A stretch of 64,000 nucleotides of DNA, taken from NCBI GenBank assembly GCA_000469685.2, contig LS997566.1:15011095-15075094 (forward strand), written 5' to 3'. Positions 14,172 through 25,500 of this stretch are shown here, piece after piece. The translations under genes and the position numbers were made by a program. This DNA comes from Haemonchus contortus (lineage: Eukaryota; Nematoda; Chromadorea; Rhabditida; Trichostrongylidae). Positions within the stretch are counted from its first letter, which is position 1, and every line of letters starts with the position of its first letter. The notes under the pieces were generated by a model that saw only the letters and a list, made by a program, of their open reading frames with translations, did not search any database and was not told where the DNA came from.

Positions 14172-16571
14172 GTGCACTTCCCATATCAGAACAATCGCGA
14201 TCTCCAGTCAAGAATTCTCAGCTTGAAAGTAGCTCTTCTTGACGCAGGTATGGCCGAACGTCGTCGTCAAAAGTCATTCTGCATTCGTGGAATTGTATTT
14301 TCTCGAAATCGATTACGTTCGGAACTTTGTGTGGAAGCGTGGCAAAAACTATCTTCGGAAAACCAGAGGATATGCTCCTATTTACGAGAAGATTTAAAAT
14401 GCCACTTCGAAAGAAAGTTGAACCTGCTGAGATCGCGTCGACAGTCCCAGCAACCACATTTTATCACAGCAAATGCTGTTCCACCAGCACGTCATGTGAT
14501 AATTGGGACAAATGAAGTTGATAATGATATGGCCGCAGTGCTCAATCTAGGACCATCATTTGCGATAACACCGAGGATCAACCAACAAGTAGTTGACGCT
14601 GCGCTTTGTGGAGTGCATCAATTCGCCTATCAGTTACGCTGTAGAACACATCGTGGACCGACCGTACTTGACCAGCAGGCGACTTTCATGTCACTGATGC
14701 CATTTAAAGGAAAGTGTGTAAGAATACCACCATCTTCACGGGAAATCGACTCTGAAATTGCGAACCTCGAGCACGGAATTCAACGCGTTTATCGAAACGC
14801 GATGAGTGAGCCTTATCGCAGTAATCTGACCCCAACTGAACGCAGAGGGGTGAAGAAACTACTGCAAGCGAAGGAGGTATTGAGGTACACCGTTGGAGAC
14901 AAGTGTGGCTCCTTCGTAGTAATGCCGCAAACGATGGATAAGGCTATCACCAACAAAGTGCTCTCAGACGACTCCGTGTACGAAGAGAGCACTTTGTCCG
15001 CGTTTGAATCAGTGTGCAAGAGGGTGAAGAACGCGATGTCGATTGTGAAGAAACGAATAAGTCTTGAAATGGCAAAACGACACTATGGTACGGTCCCAAC
15101 AGTGCCGACGCTCTACAACCTGGTGAAGACGCACAAAATTCCGGCGAAAACAGACACAATGACTCTCCCATGGACTGAAATCAAAACGAGACCGATTATC
15201 TCGTCTTGTGGTGGACCAGCAGACGGATTAAGCTGGCTCTTAGTTCGTTTGCTATCGCCACTTTTGCGTTACGTGGGAGCACACATTGTGAATGTTGAAG
15301 AATTCATTTCGGCGCTTCACCAGTGTCCAGTACCGACGGGAGCCTTCTACGCGAGCTTTGATGTAGTATCCTTATACACGAATGTGAATAACGCGGGAGC
15401 AGTGCAAGCTGTCTTATCTCTCATCGAGGATAACAAAGACGATATCACGATGATGGGATTTTCCCGCAGCGAAGTTAAGGATCTCATCGAAGCAGCACTG
15501 GAATGCAACATTTTCTGCTTCGACAATAAGTTTTACAAGCAGAAACGAGGCCTTGCCATGGGTAATCGCGTAGCACCTGTGTTAGCGGTCATCTTCTTGG
15601 ACCACATCGAGAAGTCATCATTAACTAGTGGAATTTTATTCTACAAACGTTATATTGATGACGTATTCGTTATCGGAACGACGGAAGAAGACCTTGTGGA
15701 AACATTGAAGAGACTTAACTCTCACGATGCTAACATAACCTTCACAAGGGAAGATCCGGGGAGGGATGGATTCCTTCCATTCCTCAATGCGAAGACACGA
15801 ATTAGTGAAGGTCATAAGGAACACCTATGGTATAGAAAAAGTGCCTCGTCGAACATCTTGTTGCATTCTAGAAGCGCACATCCTATTTATATGAAGGCAA
15901 ACGTCGTGCGGAATCTTTTGAAAACGAAGGAGAAGCTTGGGACGGGAAGGGATTCAGTTGTTGATGCTAAAATTGAAAGTATCCTCGAAAGCAACGGATA
16001 CTTCGAAGGCAATACAAGGACCTGGGTCCCGCACAGGACGGCTGATGGTGTAAGCCTCATTGTGCCTTTTGTCAACGACAAAATGGCACGTGAGGTAAAC
16101 CGCGTCGCCAAAAGCTCCCAGCTTCCCATTCGGCTTGTTTTCCGACCTCCCCCTACACTGAAGGATCTCCTAACATCATCCCGAATCTACGAAAGACGGT
16201 GCCGCGAACAGTCTTGTCGATACTGCACATTTGAGAAGATCTGTGAACTCCAGGGCACTGTCTATTTGATTCAATATGGAGGATGTGGAGAAAAGTACGT
16301 GGGGGAGACCGCGAAACCACTGAAGATTCGTCTGGATGAACATAGAAGAGCGCTGGCCAATCCCGCTGCCTATCCACACAGCAGTTTTTCCAGGCACCGT
16401 ACACTCAGGCATGAGAAAGAAAACGCTCCTTCCTTCGATGTGAGGGTTTTGCATAGATATTTGGTACGGCCACTGGAAAGGAAAATCATGGAGGCACGGG
16501 AAATATACCGCATCAAGCCGGAAATCAATGCGAAAGAGGAGATGCGTGACCTACTGAGACTGATTACGTGA
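14172..16571 (+). CDS. Penelope-like retroelement protein (RT + GIY-YIG), right copy
   Basis: Intact 799-aa protein, twin of the minus-strand copy. The N-terminal 300 residues are basic and lack a named domain. Next are RT motifs A (395-405), B (459-470) and C (YIDD 494-497), the thumb-like part with GRDGFLPFLNA (530-540), a Cys-rich linker (RRCREQSCRYC..C, 675-691) and the GIY-YIG nuclease (697-713, RLDEH at 720-724). Presence of both RT and GIY-YIG places it in the endonuclease-containing PLEs. This copy has H304, E376, S557, G592 and A646. It is followed by a 3' region with a hammerhead (16748-16790) and AATAAA at about 16792. Conservation of two full frames argues for recent insertion. 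Confidence 0.93.
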   Translation: MHFPYQNNRDLQSRILSLKVALLDAGMAERRRQKSFCIRGIVFSRNRLRSELCVEAWQKLSSENQRICSYLREDLKCHFERKLNLLRSRRQSQQPHFITANAVPPARHVIIGTNEVDNDMAAVLNLGPSFAITPRINQQVVDAALCGVHQFAYQLRCRTHRGPTVLDQQATFMSLMPFKGKCVRIPPSSREIDSEIANLEHGIQRVYRNAMSEPYRSNLTPTERRGVKKLLQAKEVLRYTVGDKCGSFVVMPQTMDKAITNKVLSDDSVYEESTLSAFESVCKRVKNAMSIVKKRISLEMAKRHYGTVPTVPTLYNLVKTHKIPAKTDTMTLPWTEIKTRPIISSCGGPADGLSWLLVRLLSPLLRYVGAHIVNVEEFISALHQCPVPTGAFYASFDVVSLYTNVNNAGAVQAVLSLIEDNKDDITMMGFSRSEVKDLIEAALECNIFCFDNKFYKQKRGLAMGNRVAPVLAVIFLDHIEKSSLTSGILFYKRYIDDVFVIGTTEEDLVETLKRLNSHDANITFTREDPGRDGFLPFLNAKTRISEGHKEHLWYRKSASSNILLHSRSAHPIYMKANVVRNLLKTKEKLGTGRDSVVDAKIESILESNGYFEGNTRTWVPHRTADGVSLIVPFVNDKMAREVNRVAKSSQLPIRLVFRPPPTLKDLLTSSRIYERRCREQSCRYCTFEKICELQGTVYLIQYGGCGEKYVGETAKPLKIRLDEHRRALANPAAYPHSSFSRHRTLRHEKENAPSFDVRVLHRYLVRPLERKIMEAREIYRIKPEINAKEEMRDLLRLIT

Positions 16572-16747
16572 TAACACTTAATCGCCTCAGAACAAGAGCG
16601 GCGTCCATTTTCCCTTCAAGATCCCCGCCGACAGGTCCATTCCCCTTTTTTCCCCCCAATATTTCCGGTTGATTTGGTATGATTCGATGTGTTTTGTGTT
16701 GTAACTGATAGTAACTGATTGTATGCAGCAATATATTGTAAGTAATT

Positions 16748-16790
16748 AAGGTCTGACGAAGGCATTATATGCCGAAAGCTCACCAATAAA
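16748..16790 (+). ncRNA. Hammerhead ribozyme in PLE 3' region (right arm)
   Basis: The conserved core is in order: CTGACGA (16753-16759), stem II hairpin GGCATTATATGCC (16761-16773), GAAA (16774-16777), then GCTC with predicted cleavage between 16781 and 16782. Stem I begins GGT (16750-16752) pairing with ACC (16782-16784). Helix III is the palindrome AGCT, so it would form best between two RNAs or in a dimer, as known for minimal retroelement hammerheads. Activity is inferred. Confidence 0.72.
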
Positions 16791-16828
16791 AGTGAAGAGC
16801 AAAGAGCTTCGAAAAGAACACAAAACGA

Positions 16829-16843
16829 CACAATTCTTCTATT
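16829..16843. repeat. Right copy of 15-bp direct repeat flanking the PLE pair
   Basis: CACAATTCTTCTATT, identical to 11256-11270. It overlaps the last two bases of the right inverted arm. Probable target-site duplication of the whole paired insertion. Confidence 0.6.
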
Positions 16844-19800
16844 GTCTCCAACCAATTTTTTTCTGCGCTCTAGAGCGTGTTTTAATTTGATCCTATCCCC
16901 GCCCGCCTCAGTGCAAAACCCTCCAAGTTCAAAGATTTGACCAAGTTCCTTCTATTACCTCTAATCACTTTTTTCTTGCAATTCTGAGCAGAGTTACATT
17001 TATATTCAGAAAGAAGCTTCCATTTCAATACACTCCTCGCCCATCGTGGGAGTGGCTCCGTTATGTTTATGCATACCCAGCACGCCTGTGGCATTGCTCA
17101 CTCTGTTATTTTTTCATGGTCTCAACGCCTCCCTTGAACCTAGTTATGAGCTTATGTGGAAAGTACCGCTCACTCCGAAAGCGTTTCGCCTACAGCCTGT
17201 CGGTCTCCTTCACTTTGTTTGTTAACCTATCCCTTACCTTTGCTCATTTTTTTTCAGTGTCTTGACTGTTATGAGACCAGACTAGGAAGTATTGCCCACG
17301 GAACCGCTCAACTCTGTCGCATGCCCCGCCTACTGGAGTTAGAGCTCCGCTGAGCTCACATGTTCTGTTCTGCTTACCCTGTGCTCAAGCCATTTCGAGC
17401 TTGATCCGCACTGTCCATGTGTTTCTCCTGTAATATCAGACTTCTTGAAAGACAGGCAAACGCGAGCACTTTATACATAGTGATGATGAGTTGTATCTTG
17501 AGTGTGGAAAGAATTCCTAGTGTTTCTGGAAAGGGAGAGGATCAGGAGCTATTGGGGGAGCAATGTGAATTCGAAAAGTACCAAAATTCTATTGAAAGAT
17601 TCTATTATACATAGTATACTTCAAGCTACTTGAGCTTTGTGAATGGAGATCAGAATGACGGGAAGTAATCGTGGGAATTTCGTGAAAGTTTATCAACTTC
17701 GCAAAGTTACGGGAACATGTTGTTATCAATTTCCTTCGGATAAGAAGGGCTTTCATCATCGCCTGAAGGTGATTCAAGATTTTTTCTACAGCCTTATCTA
17801 ATTACCATGTGGTATTGAAGTAAGGCGAAAAGCTGGAGTCAAAACGAAAGCGTTTGAGGAGCGTAGGCTTCTCAAACGCAAGACTTAACCCCAGTAAATG
17901 GATATTTGTAAACGACGTTCACTATCGTCGTCGGAATCTGAGATTTTTACTCCAGACAGTGAATTCCAACCCCTGAGAAACTATTAAAGAGTTAAAAGTT
18001 AGATCCGGATCCGTCGTCATTGAAATAACCTACTTCGATGTATCGTCACTTTGAGAATTACAAAATTTAATGTTGACTTCAAGAACTTAATTTTTGAATT
18101 TTAATTCCTGAATTTCTCACCGAGACCATAACATATGAGACCGTGGCTTGAAATGAGAACGTGTCGCGGTTTATTATATCGGCAATAAACGCCAAGTCTG
18201 TGAAGCAAACAAACCGCTACCGTTGGCCGAAAATTGACCGACGGACTGTTGGTTCAGAAATCAAAAGCCGATCGTTTTTCACATTGCTTGCTCACTTCCA
18301 GATTCTTGTCGGATTGCGCTGCTCTGTAGATTTATGAGTTTTATATGCTGATAAGACGAATTCCATCTGCGCCCTACATCCATCTATTCCTATCCAGTTC
18401 CAGGTAAGGCTTTGTCATTTAAAAACAATTTGTAGCCAGTAATTGAATCGGTAAGGTATAGTAGACCATTTTGTGAGGTAAGAAAATATATGGGACCCCA
18501 GTATGCTGGGAAGCTAAACGACAGGCATTTCGAGAGGGTAATGTCGTCACTACCATCGTTTTCCTTTGGTAATTGTTTGTTGATATTGACGGGTCAACTG
18601 CAATTGCGAAAACATCACGGAGCAAAGGAAAGCAATAGCGAAAGATCGAACTCGCTCATTTATCGTGCGGTGACGGGCTCCAGGCTATGGTCGTCATTCA
18701 CTTACATCAGCTTCAAACAACTGCATCGGCTCGATGTCCAGAAGAATGGATCTTCTCAGAGCCAATCCCAACAACATTGTTAATTGCAATCCAGGATTCG
18801 AGATGATTTTTTATTCCCATTCATGCTGCCTGAAGTATTTAAATTCAGGACCCTGATTCTTTTTCATATCAATCTGAATCCTAGGGTATCCTTGTGAGCT
18901 TCAAGTCATTTTTGTCTAAATTCTTTTTGGTTTATAAAAAAGAGCGGTTTATCGGTCCATATTTTAAACCTTGCTATAGACTCATTACACTTTAGCCCTT
19001 GAAAGCCCACAGATCTATCTGATTTTCGTGGAAGGCTAGCTAGAGTCCAGAATAGTAGAGCTCTGTTCCTTCTGCTCGAACGATACTTCAGAGATAAAGA
19101 GATGTCTTGCTAATAATGGCCTTCCCTTTTTTGTGGTTATTCGGTCATTCAGGGAAAAAAGAACATCGACATGAACTGAATCATTGAAAAACTTGATTAT
19201 TGTTTTGTAACTGTAGCCACTTACTACAACCGTAACCGTAACACTCCTTAAGAAACATATTTTTACCAGAAAGTAATTTCAATCATAATTCGAGCTCGAG
19301 CTCACCCATCTTTATCTATGACTACCAAACAGCTTTTCTTCAGCAGCTTTACGTGCAACAACTTAATTCTTCCTGAAATAACATCGCCTATATATTTTCA
19401 GAACTGTTCATGCTCTTATCCGTTATCCTCAGATATTGGGTCCTCTCATTTTTTCTAATGGTAACTAATAGAATCAGCATTTCCGGGTCAAAGAGAGCAT
19501 TTAAGAAGTTCCACCATAACCATTTCCCGCTCACTTCCAAACTAGTTTGTAGTGTGGGTGATGAATTATCCTTTCCAACATGGCGTCATCAGTGAGAACT
19601 CCCAAGAATACGGAGATAAAGTCGTTCAAGAGACCCTTTTCTATTTGGAATTGAAGTACCGCAGCACTTCACATGGGAAGCTTAAAAGAGCGTGAAAAGT
19701 ACTCGAGGCATATGTAAAAAAGTGACAAATGGGAAGTGGAGATTATGGATGCAACCTCCCCATCTCCAGCTTCTTGTAGTCCCTTCAGGTTCAAAGGTTC

Positions 19801-21831
19801 TCTTTCCGAACACGTGATTGAGTAGACAGTGTGTACCTTATATGTTCCGCGCCTTGTTCGCTCTGAACTCCCATCTCCTTTGTACGATTCGGTGTCGGTG
19901 CCACGGTGGTAAATATTGTAGTGGCGAGTAAATATGCCATAACAAACGATCTACTAAGAGTTTTTGTAAACATTGCCTTGTTTATCAATTTCCTTGGGGC
20001 TTCCGGGAAGCCCCAATTTTTTCCCTGACTTTTCAAAGAGCAGCTTCTGAGCATTGTAATCCTTCACTATCTGATAAATTCAATTTCTATCTTGACCTTT
20101 TCTTTTACATATTTGATTGTTATGGTTTTCTCACAAGGCCACTGAAAGTCGAGCTAGCTGGCACAAAAGTAAATTCGACCGAAGATTCCTGATTGATCGA
20201 GCTATTGTGGAGAAATTTAAGATGCTGTAAGGGTTGACATTTTGTTTCCAAGTTTTTAGTTTCTAGCTGCTAGAGAACCTTCAATGATGTGCCAATGCAA
20301 TGTGCAAATGAATATTCAAATCCTGACGGTTACAGTTGTAAACATCAGAGGTCACTGTGGGGATTGTGACAGTTTCTGTCAACTAGGAATTCAGCAGTAC
20401 TTTTGCGAGCTTACCATTAAAAGACTCATTTTGGACCCATACAGGAATACGGCAAATCGGTATTTCGTCCCTCTATGAACGATACAATCAAAAAGCCCCA
20501 AGGGGTGCAGAACAGTTTCACTAGAAAATCGACGATAGGGGCTCTCGGTTTCATACACGGCTTATCCCTTTTTGCCTTACCCTCCTACCAATAACAGGAA
20601 TTTGATTTTCTCGATATGACTTAGATCTATGAGAAAAAAACTGATTTCCGTTACTGGTAGGAAGGTAAAAGCAAGAGGGATGGTCAGCTAATATGTATTT
20701 CATAAACAGGCCAAGATAATAGGGATTAGGGATAGCTATAGATTCATAAAGCCTCTGACTAGGGTCAACCAGGGATGGGAACCCCGTAATCACGCGTAAG
20801 GTAACCCAAATTTGCCGCTCCAACCCAAGTTGAATTCAGCGTGTATATTTTGCATCCGCAGGATTGTTTTCTAGTCTCGAAAGTACTGCAGGGGAAATGG
20901 CAGTTCCTGCTTCTTCCATTACATTAAAAGATTCTCAAAGCAGTTGTTCTAATCCGTTCTATTCATAGAGGACCCCCTCGTTATGTGCATCACTTTCCGC
21001 TTTGTGCTTTACGCATATCTATGGTGGCTCTTAAACATCTCAGGGTCTATTGTTGACATTATGAATAATGCACAATTTATATTCTATTCTCTGTTTCCGC
21101 TAATTTATTCGTGAACAAATCAATAGATATTTATGTTTTGCAGTTCTATATCAGCTAGGGAAAATGCATGTATTCCCATGGAACTATTGCTTGAATAGAA
21201 ATTGCCCTTCTCATTCAGCTGAATTGCTCAATGTGGTCGTTTCTAAAAGGATTGAGGTTTCCATTTATTACAGATGTTGTGGCATCGAATTCTCGAAGTG
21301 CTACAGACTATGTCCACAATAGGCATTGGAGGACAATCAAATGTAACTCCACCACAAACAAGTTTAGAAGGGAAAACTCGCCCCGGAGGTCAGTGAAACT
21401 GATTACTCACAGTTTTTCATAAGAATACTTCTCGACTATGTAAACTATAAGAGTGAATGCCTCCAGAATAGGATAACGTTTCGGGCAATTGAAAGCCATT
21501 TTCCAAAAAGACTGAAGAGTTCCCTGAGAAAAAGTGTTCATAGATAAAGGGACCTAGAAATGCGCGAAAAATCCGAATCATGTTATGAGGCTTGATCCTT
21601 TTCTCCTACCAGCTCCAAGTTAGCCATGAAAAGGATAATGCGGAGATCCAGTTTCACTCTGAGATCTAATAACCTAGAATTTTCGCCCTAAACTTTTCAA
21701 GCTCGGTAGCTCAAATCGAAAGAGTGTGCATTACAATCATTGCTCGCCTTCCAATGTTCTGATAGTAGACAAAGTTTATAATTGGTCATACTAGGCCTTC
21801 TATCCCTTTGAGGTCGGTTGCTTGGTACTAG
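16844..21831. other. Long stretch without recognisable gene
   Basis: About 5 kb with only short frames. One minus-strand frame (19791-20054) has a possible leader (internal Met, FVMAYLLATTIFTTVAPTP) but no domain or splice support. A perfect 10-bp hairpin, TTGGGGCTTC with loop CGG, lies at 19994-20016. Nothing else can be supported. Confidence 0.4.
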
Positions 21832-22290
21832 ACCCGTCCTAGATTATAAGAACACTGACTTTCATCGACTGGCCACCACAGCTCATGTAAGTAGGGTTTT
21901 TAACAGTCGATCAAAGACTCCAAGTTTTTCGTTTTGAGCTGGGAGTCATTAGTTAAAGCTTTCAAAAAGACCCCATTGAGAATATGATTGGATCAGTTCG
22001 GATATCGGGTGGCTAGTGTGCTATTGATTGTAAGATACGGTACAGAACATTAACGTTTCTAAGATTGACCGCTGCTGAAGCAACTCTCCACCTGTTACTC
22101 TCAGATATTGGGTAATTTCACTGTTTTTTTTTTGTTCGTATGGGAATTGTGTTTGATTTTGGTGGTTAATCAGTATTTTTTCTACTTGAATCTCTTACAC
22201 TTTATAAACCTGAACCTGATTGTATGGGCCACATACGCAGTCAGTACGCTACTGCGATTTTGAATGGAAGTCGCATGCAGTAGCGTATCC
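21832..22290 (+). mobile_element. SINE 3' remnant, interrupted
   Basis: The pieces 'acactgactt..cgactg(a/g)ccacc' (about 21849-21880) and 'ttgta..ggccacat(a/t)cgca' with the following inverted 'ctactgcgat / cgcatgcagtag' (22220-22285) match the 3' parts of the SINEs at 42967 and 62866. About 330 bp of other sequence separates the two pieces. The tRNA-like head is missing. Confidence 0.35.
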
Positions 22291-22526
22291 CAAACACAGG
22301 ACTGATCAAAGCGAAGTCCTGTTCTCTATTTATGATAGAAGCTAAATATCATTTTCAGTAGTATCTTGCTGAATACATAACATGATTGTTGTTATTGACT
22401 CCAAACACTGACTGATTAGGAGCTGAGAATGAGTGCAACCCGGCGGACAGGGGGCGGGACTGGGGGTATCTTATCATAACCTTCAAGGGTAAATTGTTAG
22501 GGTTCCGTTGCGCAATAACTGGATTG

Positions 22527-22534
22527 TATAAAAG
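22527..22534 (+). promoter_or_regulatory. TATA box of the chitinase gene
   Basis: TATAAAAG, 34 bases before the ATG at 22568. A start site about 25-30 bases downstream would leave a very short 5' leader. The strong match and position support a core promoter. Confidence 0.55.
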
Positions 22535-22567
22535 AGCTTGTGATAAGAAGGAAACACCACAACATCG

Positions 22568-25500
22568 ATGATTCTCGCTCTTCTTCTCTGCACAGGTAAA
22601 TAGTCCACAACGTTGACTGTCGTTAGAAAACCATAGAACCTTTCTTACGGTAATATTTTCGGTGATCAGAATACGGCAGCTATTTTTTGCCTAGTCTTCA
22701 TTAAGTAAATATTTGAGGTGATAATAGTTAATATTCTAACAGACATTCGATTAACGGTATCACTACCTTTTTGTTTCAGCTGGTGCATACGGTGTCTTAC
22801 CGCGATCCCAGTGTCCAGCTGCTAGTAAATATGGTAAAGGGCCGCCAGCTAGTTGCACTATGCCATCCGATCCCAACAATCTGCCACCATCTCAACTCGA
22901 GAAATGGTTCACAAAAGACATGTTCGAGGTAGGTCTGTTCGCATACAAGCCAAATCTTCATAATTATGAGAAAATCAACTTCAGGACTTGTTCCCCTTCG
23001 CAAATCTTGGTTGGGGATCACATCCGTGCCTACCATACTCCTATGAAGCGTTCGTAATTGCTGCCAGATATTTTCCAAAATTCGGAACAAGCAGTCCTAA
23101 TTCGGTATGTCTAATAAATAAAATGAGTAAATCGTACAAATTTTGGATGGTTGGCCGAAGTGGGAATCACTGCAGCATCAAATAGTAGCTGCCGCATAAC
23201 CTGACGTCCCTATGATAGTCAAGTTCTCCTTGCCCGAAGTATAGAGGGCTGATCATTTCTAATCTCCAAAGTTTTTTTGGAGTCGTCCAATTTAGTATTC
23301 GTTTCACGTCCTGAGAGAACTGGCCAGTAACATCCCTAATCCACAGTCAACAACAAATCGCACCACAACATCTCCGGCCCACCCCATCTTCGATCCCTCC
23401 TCGGTAGATGTGGTAATGTGGTCATCATCCCTCGCTGTCATGTCTTCCTTTTGCGAACAACACATTGAGTAGCTGTTAAGGCTGGTGAAATAGTGTTGCC
23501 CTGGCATACTCCCTCTGCTACTTGTGATTTGTGGAATGGGCCTGAGGACCTGGAACTCTACTTGCTGCCAAGGTTGTCCTCCACACAGTATCCTGTCAAT
23601 CCTAATGAGAGAGGCTCATCCAAGGAGTTTATATTCTGTAGAAAGCAAGCAGATTGAACCCCGGCCAACTCGAAGGCTTACCACATATGTATGTATATAG
23701 GAACACAGTTATGAATAAAAGCTCTCGAATCAATAATCTCCTAATATGACCTTTTTTTTTGTAGATTTACAACGCAACTGAAAACACTCGCAGAGATCTG
23801 GCTGCATTTTTCGCCCACGCGGTACAGGAGACCGGAGAAAACAATGCTGGACTTTACGAGTGAGCTTGTTATACAGTTTAGGTCACATTCCAAGACTCGA
23901 GCCACCCTTCGTGCTTATTTTTGGGGTCAGCCAAGTACACTCGATCCTCATTCGGGTGGAAGGCAAATGTTAGCACCGAGATGAAAGGTGTTCTACGAAA
24001 ATCGGTGTTGTCGTAACAGCGTAAGAAATGTTTCTTTTTCATACATAATTGCAAACTTTGAAAAAAAAAAGAATTTACTGGACTTCCCTCTCCTTTCTGG
24101 TTGCAGTTGTGATAGGATTTCTTTACTAACTACAAGATTGATGAGAACAAACAGTTAGTTCATTGACAGATTTATTTTTTTCATGTCAGAAGGTAATGAT
24201 CATGAGCACTATAAAATTAGTTATAAACGGCGCTGAAAAGTCCTCTGAGCGTTTTTTGTTCTTCCCCTTCCCCGTGAGTTACCCCATCTTCTTAACCGAT
24301 CAAGCGAATCATTAATGGTCCATCCTAAACTTGACCAGGCCTACACCACCAGTAGGACTTCTTCCGCAATGTTAAGAAAACGGATGCTCTTCCTAGCTGA
24401 AAAATCTGTGAAACTGTCTCTGTAGATCGGAATTTTTTTACTGAAATCAATTTCATCGAGTTACTCGTTTTTAGTTCTTCCACTTCCCACGGAACTCATT
24501 GGCTGCTTTCATAGTCCGCCGGCCGGCCGCCCGGCGTGCCGGCGGAGGCAGCGCTGAGGGGAGGAGGAGGCAGACAGATAGGCAAGCAGTCCACGCTCCT
24601 TCGAGAGGTTAAAAACAAGCAACCTTCGGAGGGCCGTGGACTGTTTGCCGGGTAACGGAACTTCTCCCCTATCGCGGCATTCTCCCTTGCGGCACGCGGC
24701 AAATGTCACTGCAACTACCGTACTCACCCCGCGAAATTTTTCCTTGACTGGCTTGCTTTTTCATTGGATTTTATCGTTTTTTCTTTTGTTTCTTTTTACT
24801 TTTCATGTTTATTAGACTCGATTACTTAAAATAACTCCTCCTATATGAACGACGATCAAGACCGCATTGGAAATGAAAAGAGCGTCCAGCCAATTTAAAT
24901 AATTAAAGGACTCCTTACCTCACAAATTGCGCGCTCCAATCTTCCATCGCAATCCTGCGATAGGCGGCTGGTGCGGCGTGTGCGACGCCGTGTTAGGGGA
25001 GAAGTTCCCGGACCCCTGTTTGCCTTGCACTGTCTGTCTCCCTCCTCTCCCCTAGCACGGCCTCCTCCGGCACGCACGCCGGCACGCGCCCCGGCCGGCG
25101 GACTATGAAAGCGGCCATTTACACACATTACTGTTTGGAACTATGAAAATGAGCTCACCGTTTCAGTTAAAATTCAATAATCGTCTAAACTTCTACCGTT
25201 GATTAACAAAAGTTCAAGTGACGAAAAAAGTAGAAAATTTTTTCCATATTTCGGAAGGTTAACGAATTTCCTTGAAGCTCTGGATGCATTAACGAAAGAA
25301 CTTGTTTCGCAAGAAAATAAGCACAGTTCAGGTAAACATAAACACAAACAAAACATGTCATTACTAGTGAGATACCTTTCATGTTTTCGCTAGTTTTGCT
25401 GTCTTAAGAATTTTGTCAACTTGTTATTCTAATGCCAATGTCGTCCTCCCTATTTTTGTCAGGGATCGAACTGTTGCAAAATTTTCATGAGCATTTTTCA

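Larger units (their letters stand above)
11309..16830. repeat. Palindrome of two PLE copies, 2713-bp arms, 96-bp spacer
   Basis: The arms 11309-14021 and 14118-16830 are reverse complements with no length difference: the two ORFs, their stops and the terminal motifs all map by x -> 28139-x. Only scattered substitutions separate the arms, five of them changing the protein. The arms cover the 5' leader, the whole ORF and the 3' region with a hammerhead. Penelope-like elements are known to occur in tandem and inverted arrangements, but such a full-length symmetric pair is unusual. Confidence 0.95.

Noticed and set aside
19791..20054. Minus-strand frame with a leader-like internal Met
   Set aside because: Composition alone is weak; no domain, no convincing promoter or splice sites.
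23304..23507. Possible reverse-transcriptase fragment (GNTISP-like) on the minus strand in chitinase intron 3
   Set aside because: Only a six-residue resemblance to the LINE motif QG(D/N)TISP; surrounding residues do not follow the family.
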